Shown here piece after piece: positions 25,243 through 33,741 of a DNA stretch of 64,000 bases. Every line of letters begins with the position of its first letter. Within the stretch, counting starts at the first letter, position 1. The notes beneath the pieces were generated by a model that saw only the letters and a list, made by a program, of their open reading frames with translations, was not told the DNA's origin and ran no database searches. The position numbers and the translations under genes were made by a program. Origin of the DNA: RGIG3701 sp031553595 (lineage in GTDB: Bacteria; Planctomycetota; Planctomycetia; Pirellulales; Thermoguttaceae); contig JAVBLI010000016.1 of the NCBI GenBank assembly GCA_031553595.1, positions 336,951-400,950 of the forward strand. Reading direction: 5' to 3'.

Positions 25243-26037
25243 ATGTTTCTGCCATTCTCGATCAGCGATTTGCGGCTTTTGCGATTTCCCGTAATCACAT
25301 GGGGACTGGTGCTGCTGAATATTTGGATTTTCATTCAGTTTCAGCAGCTTCCGCAGGCGGCCCGGCAGCGCGTGGCGTTCGAGTATGGCTTTTTGCCTTG
25401 CCGGGTGGCGCAACTGATGACGGGTGAGCCGTTAAAACTGCCGGTGGAGCAGCATTTTGCGGCGCCGGACGGGCGGGAATTTACGGTGGAGCGGGTGCTG
25501 GTCGTGCCGTATCAGCCGCGGGAGACCATGTTTTCGTGGTTTTCGTACATGTTTATGCATGGCGGATGGATGCACCTGCTGGGGAACATGTGGTTTTTGT
25601 GGCTTTTCGGCCGGTATCTGGAAGATTATCTTGGGCACACATGTTTTCTGCTGTTTTACCTTGGCGGCGGGCTTCTCGCGGCCCTGGCGCACTGGAGTGT
25701 GATGCCGGGGAGTCTGGTGCCGGTGGTGGGGGCCAGCGGAGCGGTGGCGGCGGTGCTGGGAGCGTTTACGGTGCTTCACCCGGCGGTGCGCGTCAAAACG
25801 CTCGTTTTTCTCTTGGTTTATTTCACGGACATCGAATTGCCGGCATTCATCCTGCTGATGCTCTGGTTCGTCGGGCAGGTGGCGTCCGGGCTGCTGGTGA
25901 GCGGCGGCGCTTACCAGAACGGCGTGGCTTGGTGGGCACACGTGGGCGGATTCGTGACCGGGATGTGGCTGATGATGTTTCTCATCCGTCGGCAGGATCT
26001 GTATCCGAAAGAACGCCCGTCGCTGCCGGAAGGGTGA
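25243..26037 (+). CDS. Rhomboid-family intramembrane serine protease
   Basis: 264 residues with about six TM helices and an N-terminal extension. Rhomboid markers: FMHGGWMHLLGNMWFLWLFG (the HxxxN region of TM2), catalytic Ser in VVGASGAVAAVLGAF (GxSG), and catalytic His in AWWAHVGGFVTGMW. It would cut membrane proteins near their TM segments. A large loop after TM1 (residues ~60-95) is unusual but seen in planctomycete/actinobacterial members. AAGGGG precedes the ATG. It may be co-transcribed with the FabZ-like gene. Confidence 0.92.
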   Translation: MFLPFSISDLRLLRFPVITWGLVLLNIWIFIQFQQLPQAARQRVAFEYGFLPCRVAQLMTGEPLKLPVEQHFAAPDGREFTVERVLVVPYQPRETMFSWFSYMFMHGGWMHLLGNMWFLWLFGRYLEDYLGHTCFLLFYLGGGLLAALAHWSVMPGSLVPVVGASGAVAAVLGAFTVLHPAVRVKTLVFLLVYFTDIELPAFILLMLWFVGQVASGLLVSGGAYQNGVAWWAHVGGFVTGMWLMMFLIRRQDLYPKERPSLPEG

Positions 26038-26230
26038 GAGTGCCTGGCAGAGCCGCGTTCTCATTCCGTTCGCATTCAGCTCTCATTCAGTTAAAAAACA
26101 CGCTGGCGGATGAATTTCTTAAAAAAGTGAAAAAAGCAGCGTACCCCGGCATGTGGAAAAGATGTCACCGAATCAAGAAGTGCGCGCGTGCCGGGGATGT
26201 GTAAAACATGTCGTGTGCGCGCATAAAAAA

Positions 26231-26280
26231 ACAGTATTCAGGCAAAATTTGACTCCTCCGTCGTTTGACCTAAATACTGT
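26231..26280 (-). terminator. Isolated hairpin with T-run on the minus strand
   Basis: ACAGTATTCAGG and CCTAAATACTGT pair (one mismatch). Read on the minus strand the stem is followed by seven T, the form of an intrinsic terminator, but no leftward gene ends here. The surrounding 474-bp gap (26038-26511) also holds inverted CCCCGGCA / TGCCGGGG and TGCGCGC / GCGCGCA segments and no gene. Confidence 0.5.
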
Positions 26281-26511
26281 AATTTCAAGACTTTAGGGAA
26301 AGGGCGTCTCTAAAATCCAGAAAAAAAGCTTCCATGCTCTCTCTCGCGTCCATGTATGACTAGTATGCAATATTTCTCCTCGAAATGCAAGAGGGGAAAC
26401 CGTTTTTTTTTATGAAAATTTTTTTCTCGTGAGGAAATAGCAATTTCCGGGAAAATGGGTATAATAGGATTGTGCCACATCTGTATTTTTTGTTTATTTT
26501 GGTGAAAATTT

Positions 26512-27483
26512 ATGGCGAAAAATTTTTCCGAATTCTCCCCCGCGAAACGCGCTGATGGAGCGCGAATGCGAAAGCGGCTCGCGCTGGCGTGGGGGATTTT
26601 GTGGACGATTCTTCTGGCCGGTGCCGCGACGATCCTCTGGGTACGCCGCATGGACGGGATGTTCACCACGCCCCTGGGCACGGGCTGGCTCTTCCTCTCC
26701 AGTTTTTTCACCACCCTGACGACACTCGTAACGCTTGGCGTGCTGGCAACTTCCCTGCTCGAGGAACCTTCCGGGACGCCGCCGCGGCGAAAGCCCCTGC
26801 CGCGTCCGCTGACGCCCCGGCTGGGCATTTTTCTGGCCTGGGCGCTGGCCATGGTGGTGCTGCTGCTGCTGATCCGCATGGCGATTCTTATTCCGGGCAC
26901 GCCGTACTTGGGGCAGCTTTTCTGGCGGCTGAGTTTCCCGACGGCCGTCATCGCGCTGGCGGTTTTCACGCTGCCACTGGTTTTCGATGAACGGAAAGTC
27001 CAGGAAAAATCGGCAGGGGACGCGGAGTCGGAAAAACTTGCCCCCACGCAGACGGAAAGCAGCGTCGCTGCCCAGCCGACAGGGCGTGGCGCAAAAGACG
27101 CTGTGTGTGTGGAGGACGTGGGCACAGCGGTGGAGACGCCCGAAGACGAAGAGAATGATGAAGACGGTGAGGAAGAAGAAGCGGAGGAATGCCCGCTGCC
27201 GCCGGGAGTGACGCAGCAGCTTTCTCGCACTTCGGATGAGCACGGGGACACGCTGGAGGGCCTTTTACGCACCCGCTTTACACCTGGCCAGGCCCGCACC
27301 GCCGTGCATGTGGCGTTCTGTCCGCCGTTCGCCAAAACGCCGGAAATCGCGTGCCACATGATGGAGGGAGACGCGAAAATCGAAACGCCCGTCCACGCCA
27401 CCCCGCACGGCGCGGGCATCCAGCTTAAAAAAGGCCAGTGCGAGGAAATCGTGATTTATTTTCGCGCGAATCAGCCGGAATAA
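26512..27483 (+). CDS. Four-TM protein with acidic middle region, unknown function
   Basis: 323 residues. Four hydrophobic segments (about 24-43, 56-78, 104-124, 138-158) form a membrane domain. A highly acidic linker (EDEENDEDGEEEEAEECP) follows at ~205-228, then a C-terminal soluble beta-rich domain with GQARTAVHVAFCPPFAKTPEI. No family recognised. The tail contains a Cys (SGQCEEIV-type) and His residues but no clear motif. GGTGA lies 6 nt upstream of the ATG. It is convergent with the small coiled-coil gene at 27490. Confidence 0.7.
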   Translation: MAKNFSEFSPAKRADGARMRKRLALAWGILWTILLAGAATILWVRRMDGMFTTPLGTGWLFLSSFFTTLTTLVTLGVLATSLLEEPSGTPPRRKPLPRPLTPRLGIFLAWALAMVVLLLLIRMAILIPGTPYLGQLFWRLSFPTAVIALAVFTLPLVFDERKVQEKSAGDAESEKLAPTQTESSVAAQPTGRGAKDAVCVEDVGTAVETPEDEENDEDGEEEEAEECPLPPGVTQQLSRTSDEHGDTLEGLLRTRFTPGQARTAVHVAFCPPFAKTPEIACHMMEGDAKIETPVHATPHGAGIQLKKGQCEEIVIYFRANQPE

Positions 27484-27489
27484 TGCCGC

Positions 27490-27810
27490 TTATTTCCTTA
27501 ACGCCTCAATCTGCCCACGCAGCTCTTCTTCCTGAGCGCGGTATGTTTCGATCATTTTGTGCAGTTCGTGAAGAAGGACGACCTCCGCGACGCCGTTGCG
27601 TTCCTCCTCTTCTCTCACCAGCAACTGGGTTTTCGACTCCACGACCACGCTCAGTTCATCCTCCAGCTTCCGGATCTTCCAATTCTTGAATTCCGCGCGG
27701 ATCACTCCCTGGAAGCACACCGCCAGCAGAATCGCCACCACCAGTGAGCCGCCGAGGACGTATCCCGCCATTTTCCATGAAAACCAGCTTTTTCTGTGAT
27801 ACCTGGGCAT
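27490..27810 (-). CDS. Small single-TM coiled-coil protein
   Basis: 106 residues: a basic N-terminus (MPRYHRKSWFSWK), a TM helix at about 15-34 (GYVLGGSLVVAILLAVCF), then a continuous heptad-rich helix to the end (KLEDELSVVVESKTQLLVREEEERN, abbreviated). The layout resembles FtsL/DivIC or phage spanin-size proteins, but no signature supports either. ATG at 27810 is chosen because AAAGGAG lies 8 nt upstream. It follows the AlkD-like gene by 55 bp. Confidence 0.68.
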   Translation of the reverse strand: MPRYHRKSWFSWKMAGYVLGGSLVVAILLAVCFQGVIRAEFKNWKIRKLEDELSVVVESKTQLLVREEEERNGVAEVVLLHELHKMIETYRAQEEELRGQIEALRK

Positions 27811-27865
27811 AAATTTATCTCCTTTACAAATTTCGGTGCCGATCACCGATCACTGAACCAAATCA

Positions 27866-28588
27866 TTATTTTTTCATCGCTTCCGCTTTCAGGTCCGCGG
27901 GCATTTTTTCGATCGCGTACCGCAGCGATGTGCGAGGCATCTGTTTTTTATGCTTCATCACGAAACGAAACACGGGCTGTAAATGCGCCTGACTGGCGAC
28001 TTTCAGCATCCAGCCGTACCCCTTTCGCACCATGTCATCCTCATCCAGCAGCAGGATTTCCGCCAGTTCGAAAACTTCCGGCAGGAAAAGCCCGTTCTGT
28101 GCGGGGACGATCAGGGAGACCGCCGCCGCCCGCCGCACCCAGCGGTTTTCAGACACCGCCCAGCGCTTCAGTTCGGGTAGAAGGGCCGGATACATTTCCA
28201 GCAGCGTTCCCACGGCATGATTACAGAGGGTGTCACAAAACGCCCAATTTTTCACGTATTTTTCCACCCACGCTTCAAAAATCGCGAAATCCGTCGGCTC
28301 ATAATCCCCATGCACATGAAACGCCCAGTCGGACGCGATGTACCCTTCCTCCAGCCGGCCCGAGCACCAAAGCTCCTCACACAGCGCGAAGACGTCCGCT
28401 TTCGGGGCGTTTTTCACCTCCGAAAAGTGGGTTTTCGCGATTTTTTTCACGTCGGCCGACTTCACTCCGTACGGGTTAATTTCTTCCTTAAAAAATCGGA
28501 AGCTTACCTCACGGGTGGCTTCATCCGCCGCCGCCTTCAGGTCTTTTCGAATATTTTTTATCACCGCTTTCCGCTGTGTTTCGGTCAT
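27866..28588 (-). CDS. DNA alkylation repair protein, AlkD-like
   Basis: 240 residues of HEAT-like repeats: INPYGVKSADVKKIAKTHF, EELWCSGRLEEGYIASDWAF, KNWAFCDTLCNHAVGTLLEMY, ENRWVRRAAAVSLIVPAQ, and LLLDEDDMVRKGYGWMLKVAS. These match AlkC/AlkD glycosylases, which remove N3- and N7-alkylated purines by a DNA-unwinding HEAT scaffold. The catalytic-type Trp/Asp pair of AlkD is plausible in NRWVRRAA...DDMVRKGYGW. Cytoplasmic. Single gene on the minus strand, with the small coiled-coil gene downstream. Confidence 0.88.
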   Translation of the reverse strand: MTETQRKAVIKNIRKDLKAAADEATREVSFRFFKEEINPYGVKSADVKKIAKTHFSEVKNAPKADVFALCEELWCSGRLEEGYIASDWAFHVHGDYEPTDFAIFEAWVEKYVKNWAFCDTLCNHAVGTLLEMYPALLPELKRWAVSENRWVRRAAAVSLIVPAQNGLFLPEVFELAEILLLDEDDMVRKGYGWMLKVASQAHLQPVFRFVMKHKKQMPRTSLRYAIEKMPADLKAEAMKK

Positions 28589-28802
28589 TTTTCATCTCCA
28601 TTTCACGCTTTATAAACGACTTTCCGCCCACTCACCCGTCACCGGCGGATGTCCGTCCGTACTCTCATCACGGCACGGAAATTTTCCTTCCCGCCTTCCA
28701 CGAAAAAATCCATTATCGCCGACGGAAAGAATCATTCCGCCAAGCATCCATCCAAGAAAAGATTCAAGAAAAGCTCGCCCGGGATCTCCATCCCGAACAA
28801 AA

Positions 28803-29954
28803 TCATCCTTTTTTTCTCCCCCGACCATTACGCGGCACGGGTATTTCACCCGCCGGGCGTAATTCTTCCATCAAAAATTCCACCGCGTGACGCCACTGGG
28901 GATCCGTTTTTAACTCCGCTTCCGCATGCTTGATCCCGTGTAAAATGGTGGCATGATCCCGTCCGGCAAAATATTCCCCAATTTCCGCCAGCGTGTGCTC
29001 CGTCAGTTTTCTCGTCAAATAATACACCACATCCCGCGCCGTCACGAGCGTCGCGCGGCGGGACTTACTCCGCATGTCCGCCAGTTTCACCTTATAATAC
29101 CGCCCCACGGCCTTCGCGATTTTCGAAATACTCAGGGCATGCTCCGCCGCCTTCTGCTGATAATGCGCTTCCACATCTTCCGGCATGATTTTCCGCCGCT
29201 TTTCCGCACGCCGTTTCAGTTCCAGCTGCCGCAGCACGCCAAGCATGTCATAAACCGTGCTCTGCCCCTGCTGGGCATACTCCGCCAGACTCAGCCGGGC
29301 CTCTTCCGATAACGGGCCGATTTTCTGGTTCTCAGGCAAGTCGAGAATCGCCAGCCGCGTCTGCATCCCCGGGGGCTGCACCTGAAAACTCACGCCTTCA
29401 CTCAGCCGGGACGCCAGCTTGCTGTCCACATCCACGTGCTTCAGCGCCACCGAAGACGTCACCATCACCCGCGCCTGCCGGCCACGGAGCTTGTCCAGCA
29501 CCCGAATCAGCTCCTGCTGCGCAAACGGCATGGTCGCCATCTGGTGAAAATCTTCCAGCACCAGGAAATCCAGCTTATAAAACACCCGCTGGAACTCCTG
29601 CATGGTCTGCGTCTGCATGGCCTCCTTTAGCCGCGAGAAGAAATCATGGGCACTGAGCAACTCGCCGCGCAAACGTGGGTGAAGTACCCGCCACGTAACG
29701 AAAAGCCCCTCCACAAAATGCGACTTCCCGGAACCGGCCGCCGCGAACAGATAAACCGGCAGCGGCTGGGAGATGTTCTGTAAAATTTCGTAGGAAATCA
29801 GCGAAAGTGGCTTATTTTCCTCTCCCACCACAAAAGGCCGCGTGGCGGAAGGCACCGCGGAACGGGATTTCCGCGAGGCAGGCGCATACTGTCCACCCCC
29901 CACCGGCGAGGAGAGTGTTTCATAAAACGGAATCTGGATAATTTCCTGCGACAT
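28803..29954 (-). CDS. DnaA-like initiator protein lacking domain I
   Basis: 383 residues with AAA+ and DnaA C-terminal features. Walker A AAAGSGKS at 71-78; Walker B-like LDFLVLEDFHQM (~128-139) with Glu-Asp in place of the usual Asp-Asp; then the DnaA DNA-binding helix-turn-helix YYKVKLADMRSKSRRATLVTAR... (abbreviated) and the signature AGRDHATILHGIKHAE. The N-terminal DnaB-interaction domain I is missing; domain II-like linker is short. Planctomycetes often carry several dnaA-like genes, so this may not be the chromosomal initiator. A TTG start at 29999 is possible; ATG at 29954 has no clear ribosome site. Adjacent AT-rich DNA lacks consensus DnaA boxes. Confidence 0.85.
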   Translation of the reverse strand: MSQEIIQIPFYETLSSPVGGGQYAPASRKSRSAVPSATRPFVVGEENKPLSLISYEILQNISQPLPVYLFAAAGSGKSHFVEGLFVTWRVLHPRLRGELLSAHDFFSRLKEAMQTQTMQEFQRVFYKLDFLVLEDFHQMATMPFAQQELIRVLDKLRGRQARVMVTSSVALKHVDVDSKLASRLSEGVSFQVQPPGMQTRLAILDLPENQKIGPLSEEARLSLAEYAQQGQSTVYDMLGVLRQLELKRRAEKRRKIMPEDVEAHYQQKAAEHALSISKIAKAVGRYYKVKLADMRSKSRRATLVTARDVVYYLTRKLTEHTLAEIGEYFAGRDHATILHGIKHAEAELKTDPQWRHAVEFLMEELRPAGEIPVPRNGRGRKKG

Positions 29955-30521
29955 AAAAACGTACACCGTGGTCGGCGGATCTCCACACGCCAAATACAAA
30001 AAATTTCCGCACGCCCAGAATGAAAAACTATAAAAAATCTTCTATTCATTATATATTATAAGTCAAGAACTGCCCATTTTAAATCAGAAATAAATATTTT
30101 TCCCTTTTTTTATTAAAATATTTGCAAAATAACACGAAAATATCCCGATTTCGGAAAAAATACCGTCATATTATGACCCGGATTCTAAAAATAATTGAGC
30201 ATTAAACGTTTTATTTGACGGATGCGCTCGGCCAGTGCGTGTCTGATTATCCCATTTTTCGCTCATGGACGGACACTGCCGGATACATGAGCGGTGAAAG
30301 AATGCCTCCTCAGGAACGCCCCTTAAGAACACCTTTCTTGGAAAAACTTTTATGGCAGCAAAATTTCGGGGGAAATAAAATCCCACCTCTTGCTTTTCAG
30401 CGGCGAATAAAGGATAATGGATTTAATTGCCGGTGATGGCGGGGATCCGCTGCCCGGGGATGAAAAGCGTCATGGAGATACGTGATGCTTCAGGTTCCGT
30501 AATGAATGAAGGAGAAAGTCC

Positions 30522-31229
30522 ATGAAACAGATGAATCGCCGAACGCTGCTGACCACCTCGGTAATGGCTGCCGGCGCTGCGGCGCTGGGAGCGTCGAGTG
30601 CGGAAGCCCAGAGGCGCAATGGTGGAAGAAGAAGACCCGTTTCGAAGGAGGCAAATGGAATGAAACGTTACCCGAATGAGTATTTTTACGACAAAGACGG
30701 AAAATTTCTGGAAGATCGCGCGAAAGAAGCGTTTTACGAAATGTTCCGTTACCATAAATATCCGATTTATTATCAGCTCGAAACACCTGAATTCTGGGTG
30801 ATCGACTGTGGCCTGGGCGATTTCGCGAACGCCGGCATGGGCGGCATTTTCTGGCTGAATGACGAGAAAAACGGTTATTTCGGCCATGAAATTTACCTGC
30901 TGCCTGGCCAGATGATCCCGGAACACAAGCACATTAAGACCGAGCATCCCGCGAAAATGGAGTCCTGGCAGGTGCGTTACGGTTCCGCTTATAATTTCGG
31001 TGAAGGGGATGTGCCCAACGGAATCGAGAAGGAAATTCCCGCCAGTCAGCGCGGCAAGACGCACTGCACGAAGGCCGAATTTTTGAAGCTGGGCGATATT
31101 CGTCATCTCGGCGTGCCGGAAGCGTGGCATTTCCTTATGGGTGGCGATGAAGGCGCGATTATCACGGAATACGCGAATTATCATGACGGCGCGGGGCTGC
31201 GGTTCTCGAATCCGGACGCGAGTCTGTAA
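30522..31229 (+). CDS. Tat-exported cupin-fold protein, D-lyxose isomerase-like
   Basis: 235 residues with a twin-arginine signal peptide (NRRTLLTTSV then an Ala-rich h-region, cleavage near SSAEA). The mature domain is a cupin: PGQMIPEHKHIKTEHPAKMESWQVRYG carries a metal-binding His-x-His...Glu pattern, and GVPEAWHFLMGGDEGAI a later His. The layout matches the D-lyxose/D-mannose isomerase family. An extracytoplasmic isomerase would be unusual, so binding or another cupin reaction is possible. GAAGGAG lies 6 nt upstream of the ATG. It ends at a strong terminator. Folding and metal loading before export would explain the Tat route. Confidence 0.72.
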   Translation: MKQMNRRTLLTTSVMAAGAAALGASSAEAQRRNGGRRRPVSKEANGMKRYPNEYFYDKDGKFLEDRAKEAFYEMFRYHKYPIYYQLETPEFWVIDCGLGDFANAGMGGIFWLNDEKNGYFGHEIYLLPGQMIPEHKHIKTEHPAKMESWQVRYGSAYNFGEGDVPNGIEKEIPASQRGKTHCTKAEFLKLGDIRHLGVPEAWHFLMGGDEGAIITEYANYHDGAGLRFSNPDASL

Positions 31230-31286
31230 TCGTCGGCACGCATGCCGTGTTTCGGTGTAAATCGTGAAAGTAAATGGGTTTATGTG

Positions 31287-31326
31287 AAGCCCTGCGTGGG
31301 AAATATGTCTCCGCAGGGCTTTTTTA
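31287..31326 (+). terminator. Intrinsic terminator after the cupin gene
   Basis: AAGCCCTGCG / CGCAGGGCTT pair around a ~16-nt loop and are followed by six T. The OleC-like gene starts 13 bp later. Confidence 0.85.
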
Positions 31327-31338
31327 ATGGGGTTTTGA

Positions 31339-32994
31339 ATGAGTAATGTCGCGTATCATCTCCGGCGATTCGCCCAGTCGCAGCCGGATCAGGTGGCGGT
31401 GGCCCAGCCGCTGGGTTATAAGAATGGAAAACGCCAGTATAAAACGGTCACGTTTCGGGAGCTGGATGAAGACAGTGACCGGATCGCGCACGCACTGCGG
31501 GAGATGGGGGTGCGGCGAGGCACGCGGATTGCGCTTTTAGTCCGCCCGGGCGTGGATTTCGTTTCGTCCGTATTCGGGTGCCTGAAATCCGGGGCGGTGA
31601 TGATTTTAATTGACCCTGGAATGGGAAAGGGGAATCTGTTTACGTGCCTGGAAGACGCGCGGCCGGAGGGGTTTTTCGCCATTTCGGCGGTGCAGGCCCT
31701 GTGGCGGATGATGCGTCTGCGATTCCCGGCGGTGGAATTTAATCTGACCGTGGGCTGGCGGTGGTTCTGGGGGGGGCCGACACTCGCTGGAATCCGGAAA
31801 AAGCGGTATTCGGGGCCGTTCATGGAGGAAGTCACGGAGGATGACCCGGCGGCCATTATTTTCACCACCGGAAGTACCGGCCCGCCGAAAGGCGTGCTTT
31901 ATCAGCACCGCACGTTTAACGCACAAGTGCAGCAGATCTCGGAAAAATACGGCATCCAGCCGGGACAGGTGGACCTGCCGGGCTTTCCGATGTTCGGGCT
32001 TTTTAATTGCGCCATGGGCTCCACGGCCGTCATTCCGGACATGGATCCCAGCCGGCCGGGAAGCGTGGATCCGAAAAATATCATGGAAGCGGTGCGCGAC
32101 TGGAACGTCTCCCAGTCTTTCGGCTCGCCCGCCATCTGGAAAGTGGTCAGCGCCTGGTGCCACGCGCATCATGCCCGGCTGGCCGAAATTAAAATGATCC
32201 TTTCCGCGGGCGCGCCCGTGCAGGCGCCGGTACTGCGGGCGGTGAAGGAAATCATAAACCCGGAAGGGGAAATTCACACGCCGTACGGCGCCACGGAGGC
32301 GCTGCCCGTGGCCAGCATCAGCGCGACGGAAGTGCTCTGCGAAACCGCCGAAAAAAGCGAGGCGGGGCAGGGCGTGTGCGTGGGCCGGCGTTTTTCCGGC
32401 ATTTCATGGCGGGTCATCCGCATTACGGATGGTGCCATTCCCACGCTGGCTGAGGCGGAAGATGTGCCGGCGGGCGAAATCGGCGAGTTAATCGTCAGCG
32501 GCCCGCAAGTCACGCGCGAGTATGTGACGCATACGGAAATAAACGCGCTGGCGAAAATCGCGGACACAGAATCTGGCGCAATCTGGCACCGCATGGGAGA
32601 CGTGGGGTACCTGGACGCGCAAGACCGTTTCTGGTTCTGCGGACGGATGGCCCACTGCGTGGTGACCGGCGAGGAAACGTTTTTTTCCATTCCCACGGAA
32701 GCGATTTTTAACAGACACGCGGATGTGGCGCGCTCGGCGCTGGTGGGGGTGGAGATGCACGGAAAGATCCGGCCGGTGATGATCGTGGAGCCGAAAGACC
32801 GTGCGGTGTGCGGGGATAAAAAACGCATGGAGGCGCTTGAGCGTGAACTGTTGGCGATTTCCGGTGAACATCCCCTGACGCGGGACATTAAAACAGTACT
32901 CTTCCATCCGTCATTTCCCGTGGACATTCGGCATAACGCGAAAATTTTTCGTGAAAAGCTGGCCGTCTGGGCGGCAGGAAAAATAAAAAAATGA
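31339..32994 (+). CDS. OleC-like AMP-forming ligase (candidate beta-lactone synthetase)
   Basis: 551 residues, ANL adenylate-forming superfamily. The ATP motif is IIFTTGSTGPPKGVLY; TPYGATEALPVASIS is the adenine-pocket motif; the hinge/A8 region is WHRMGDVGYLDAQDRFWFCGR. Distinctive is FPMFGLFNCAMGSTAVIPDMDPSRPGSVDP, given in part (AVIPDMDPSRPG), which resembles OleC of long-chain olefin synthesis, where beta-hydroxy acids are cyclised to beta-lactones. OleA, OleB and OleD are not in this window. It could instead be a fatty-acyl-CoA or acyl-AMP ligase. Planctomycetes are known to carry ole genes, so OleC is favoured. Confidence 0.8.
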   Translation: MSNVAYHLRRFAQSQPDQVAVAQPLGYKNGKRQYKTVTFRELDEDSDRIAHALREMGVRRGTRIALLVRPGVDFVSSVFGCLKSGAVMILIDPGMGKGNLFTCLEDARPEGFFAISAVQALWRMMRLRFPAVEFNLTVGWRWFWGGPTLAGIRKKRYSGPFMEEVTEDDPAAIIFTTGSTGPPKGVLYQHRTFNAQVQQISEKYGIQPGQVDLPGFPMFGLFNCAMGSTAVIPDMDPSRPGSVDPKNIMEAVRDWNVSQSFGSPAIWKVVSAWCHAHHARLAEIKMILSAGAPVQAPVLRAVKEIINPEGEIHTPYGATEALPVASISATEVLCETAEKSEAGQGVCVGRRFSGISWRVIRITDGAIPTLAEAEDVPAGEIGELIVSGPQVTREYVTHTEINALAKIADTESGAIWHRMGDVGYLDAQDRFWFCGRMAHCVVTGEETFFSIPTEAIFNRHADVARSALVGVEMHGKIRPVMIVEPKDRAVCGDKKRMEALERELLAISGEHPLTRDIKTVLFHPSFPVDIRHNAKIFREKLAVWAAGKIKK

Positions 32995-33038
32995 AGAAAT
33001 GAGCAAAAGTTTTAGTTAAACGAAATTTCAGGTATACC

Positions 33039-33719
33039 CTACGGAATATCCCTCGCGTCCATCCAGCGGGGGTGGTCTTTCCAGCAGCGTTCCAGATCGG
33101 AATGGCCGGGCCGCTGATGTACCAGCCAGCGCGCGGGGCAGTACACGTGCGCCGCCCGCGCCATCTGAATCTCGCCCAGGCGGTGATCCGTATTAAATCG
33201 GCCTGTCCATTCCGTTTCGCATAAATAACGGTGCAAAAGCCGCATCACGTCTGGGCCCCGCAGCGCGAACGCGTGCAGGCGATTTACGTTATGCGGAATG
33301 TAAACGTGCTCATTTATTTTTTCGGGCGGCATGATTTCTTTTCGCAGATGCTGCCCGCCATAAAAAATCCACTGGGCATCTACCGGGAGATGGGCGTGAA
33401 ACTGTGCGGCGCGCTGCGCAAAATCCGGCACGAATTCCGCGTCATCCTGAAACACCAGCACACTCGGCGTCCCGTCATTCAGGCACTCTTCCAGCAGCCG
33501 CCGGTGTGCGAGATAACACCCGTAAGCGCCGGAGTGACCACCCCACCATTTCGGCATTTCGAAATTTTCGCCGCGGATGCCGGGGTAACGCTGCACGCGA
33601 TTTTTCAGGCATTCCGGTAACCCGGCCTGAAAGATTTCCCAGCGCTGGGGCCGTTCCAGAAGATTAATACAGACCGTGCGTGCGTAAAGCGCGGCGGGGC
33701 TAAATGCTTGCGTGCTCAT
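33039..33719 (-). CDS. Glycosyltransferase family 25 (LPS/procollagen type)
   Basis: 226 residues: VCINLLERPQRWEIFQAGLP (the GT25 N-terminal 'NL..R..R' start), GAYGCYLAHRRLLEECLNDG and VLVFQDDAEFVPDF (metal-binding ED-D-like motif), then WIFYGGQHLRKEI. GT25 enzymes add galactose or similar sugars to lipopolysaccharide cores or proteins, using UDP-sugars. It is the last gene of the phage-type block and is therefore a candidate for modifying host surface glycans or phage proteins. ATG at 33719 starts the family match; AAGGAG lies 13-15 nt upstream, a wide spacing. The long frame to 34010 is not supported. Convergent with the OleC-like gene. Confidence 0.8.
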   Translation of the reverse strand: MSTQAFSPAALYARTVCINLLERPQRWEIFQAGLPECLKNRVQRYPGIRGENFEMPKWWGGHSGAYGCYLAHRRLLEECLNDGTPSVLVFQDDAEFVPDFAQRAAQFHAHLPVDAQWIFYGGQHLRKEIMPPEKINEHVYIPHNVNRLHAFALRGPDVMRLLHRYLCETEWTGRFNTDHRLGEIQMARAAHVYCPARWLVHQRPGHSDLERCWKDHPRWMDARDIP

Positions 33720-33741
33720 GGTTTTTTTGGAATCTCCTTTT

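Noticed and set aside
26310..27419. 369-residue open frame on the minus strand
   Set aside because: It lies antisense to the four-TM gene (26512-27483), has a Ser-rich, low-information composition and no domain; the plus-strand frame has a ribosome site and TM pattern.
30215..30436. 73-residue plus-strand frame in the gap after the DnaA-like gene
   Set aside because: No ribosome site and no recognisable sequence; the gap is better described as AT-rich non-coding DNA.
29955..30521. Chromosomal replication origin beside the DnaA-like gene
   Set aside because: AT-rich and next to a dnaA-like gene, but no cluster of consensus DnaA boxes and no dnaN/recF/gyrB neighbours; kept only as a question in the findings.
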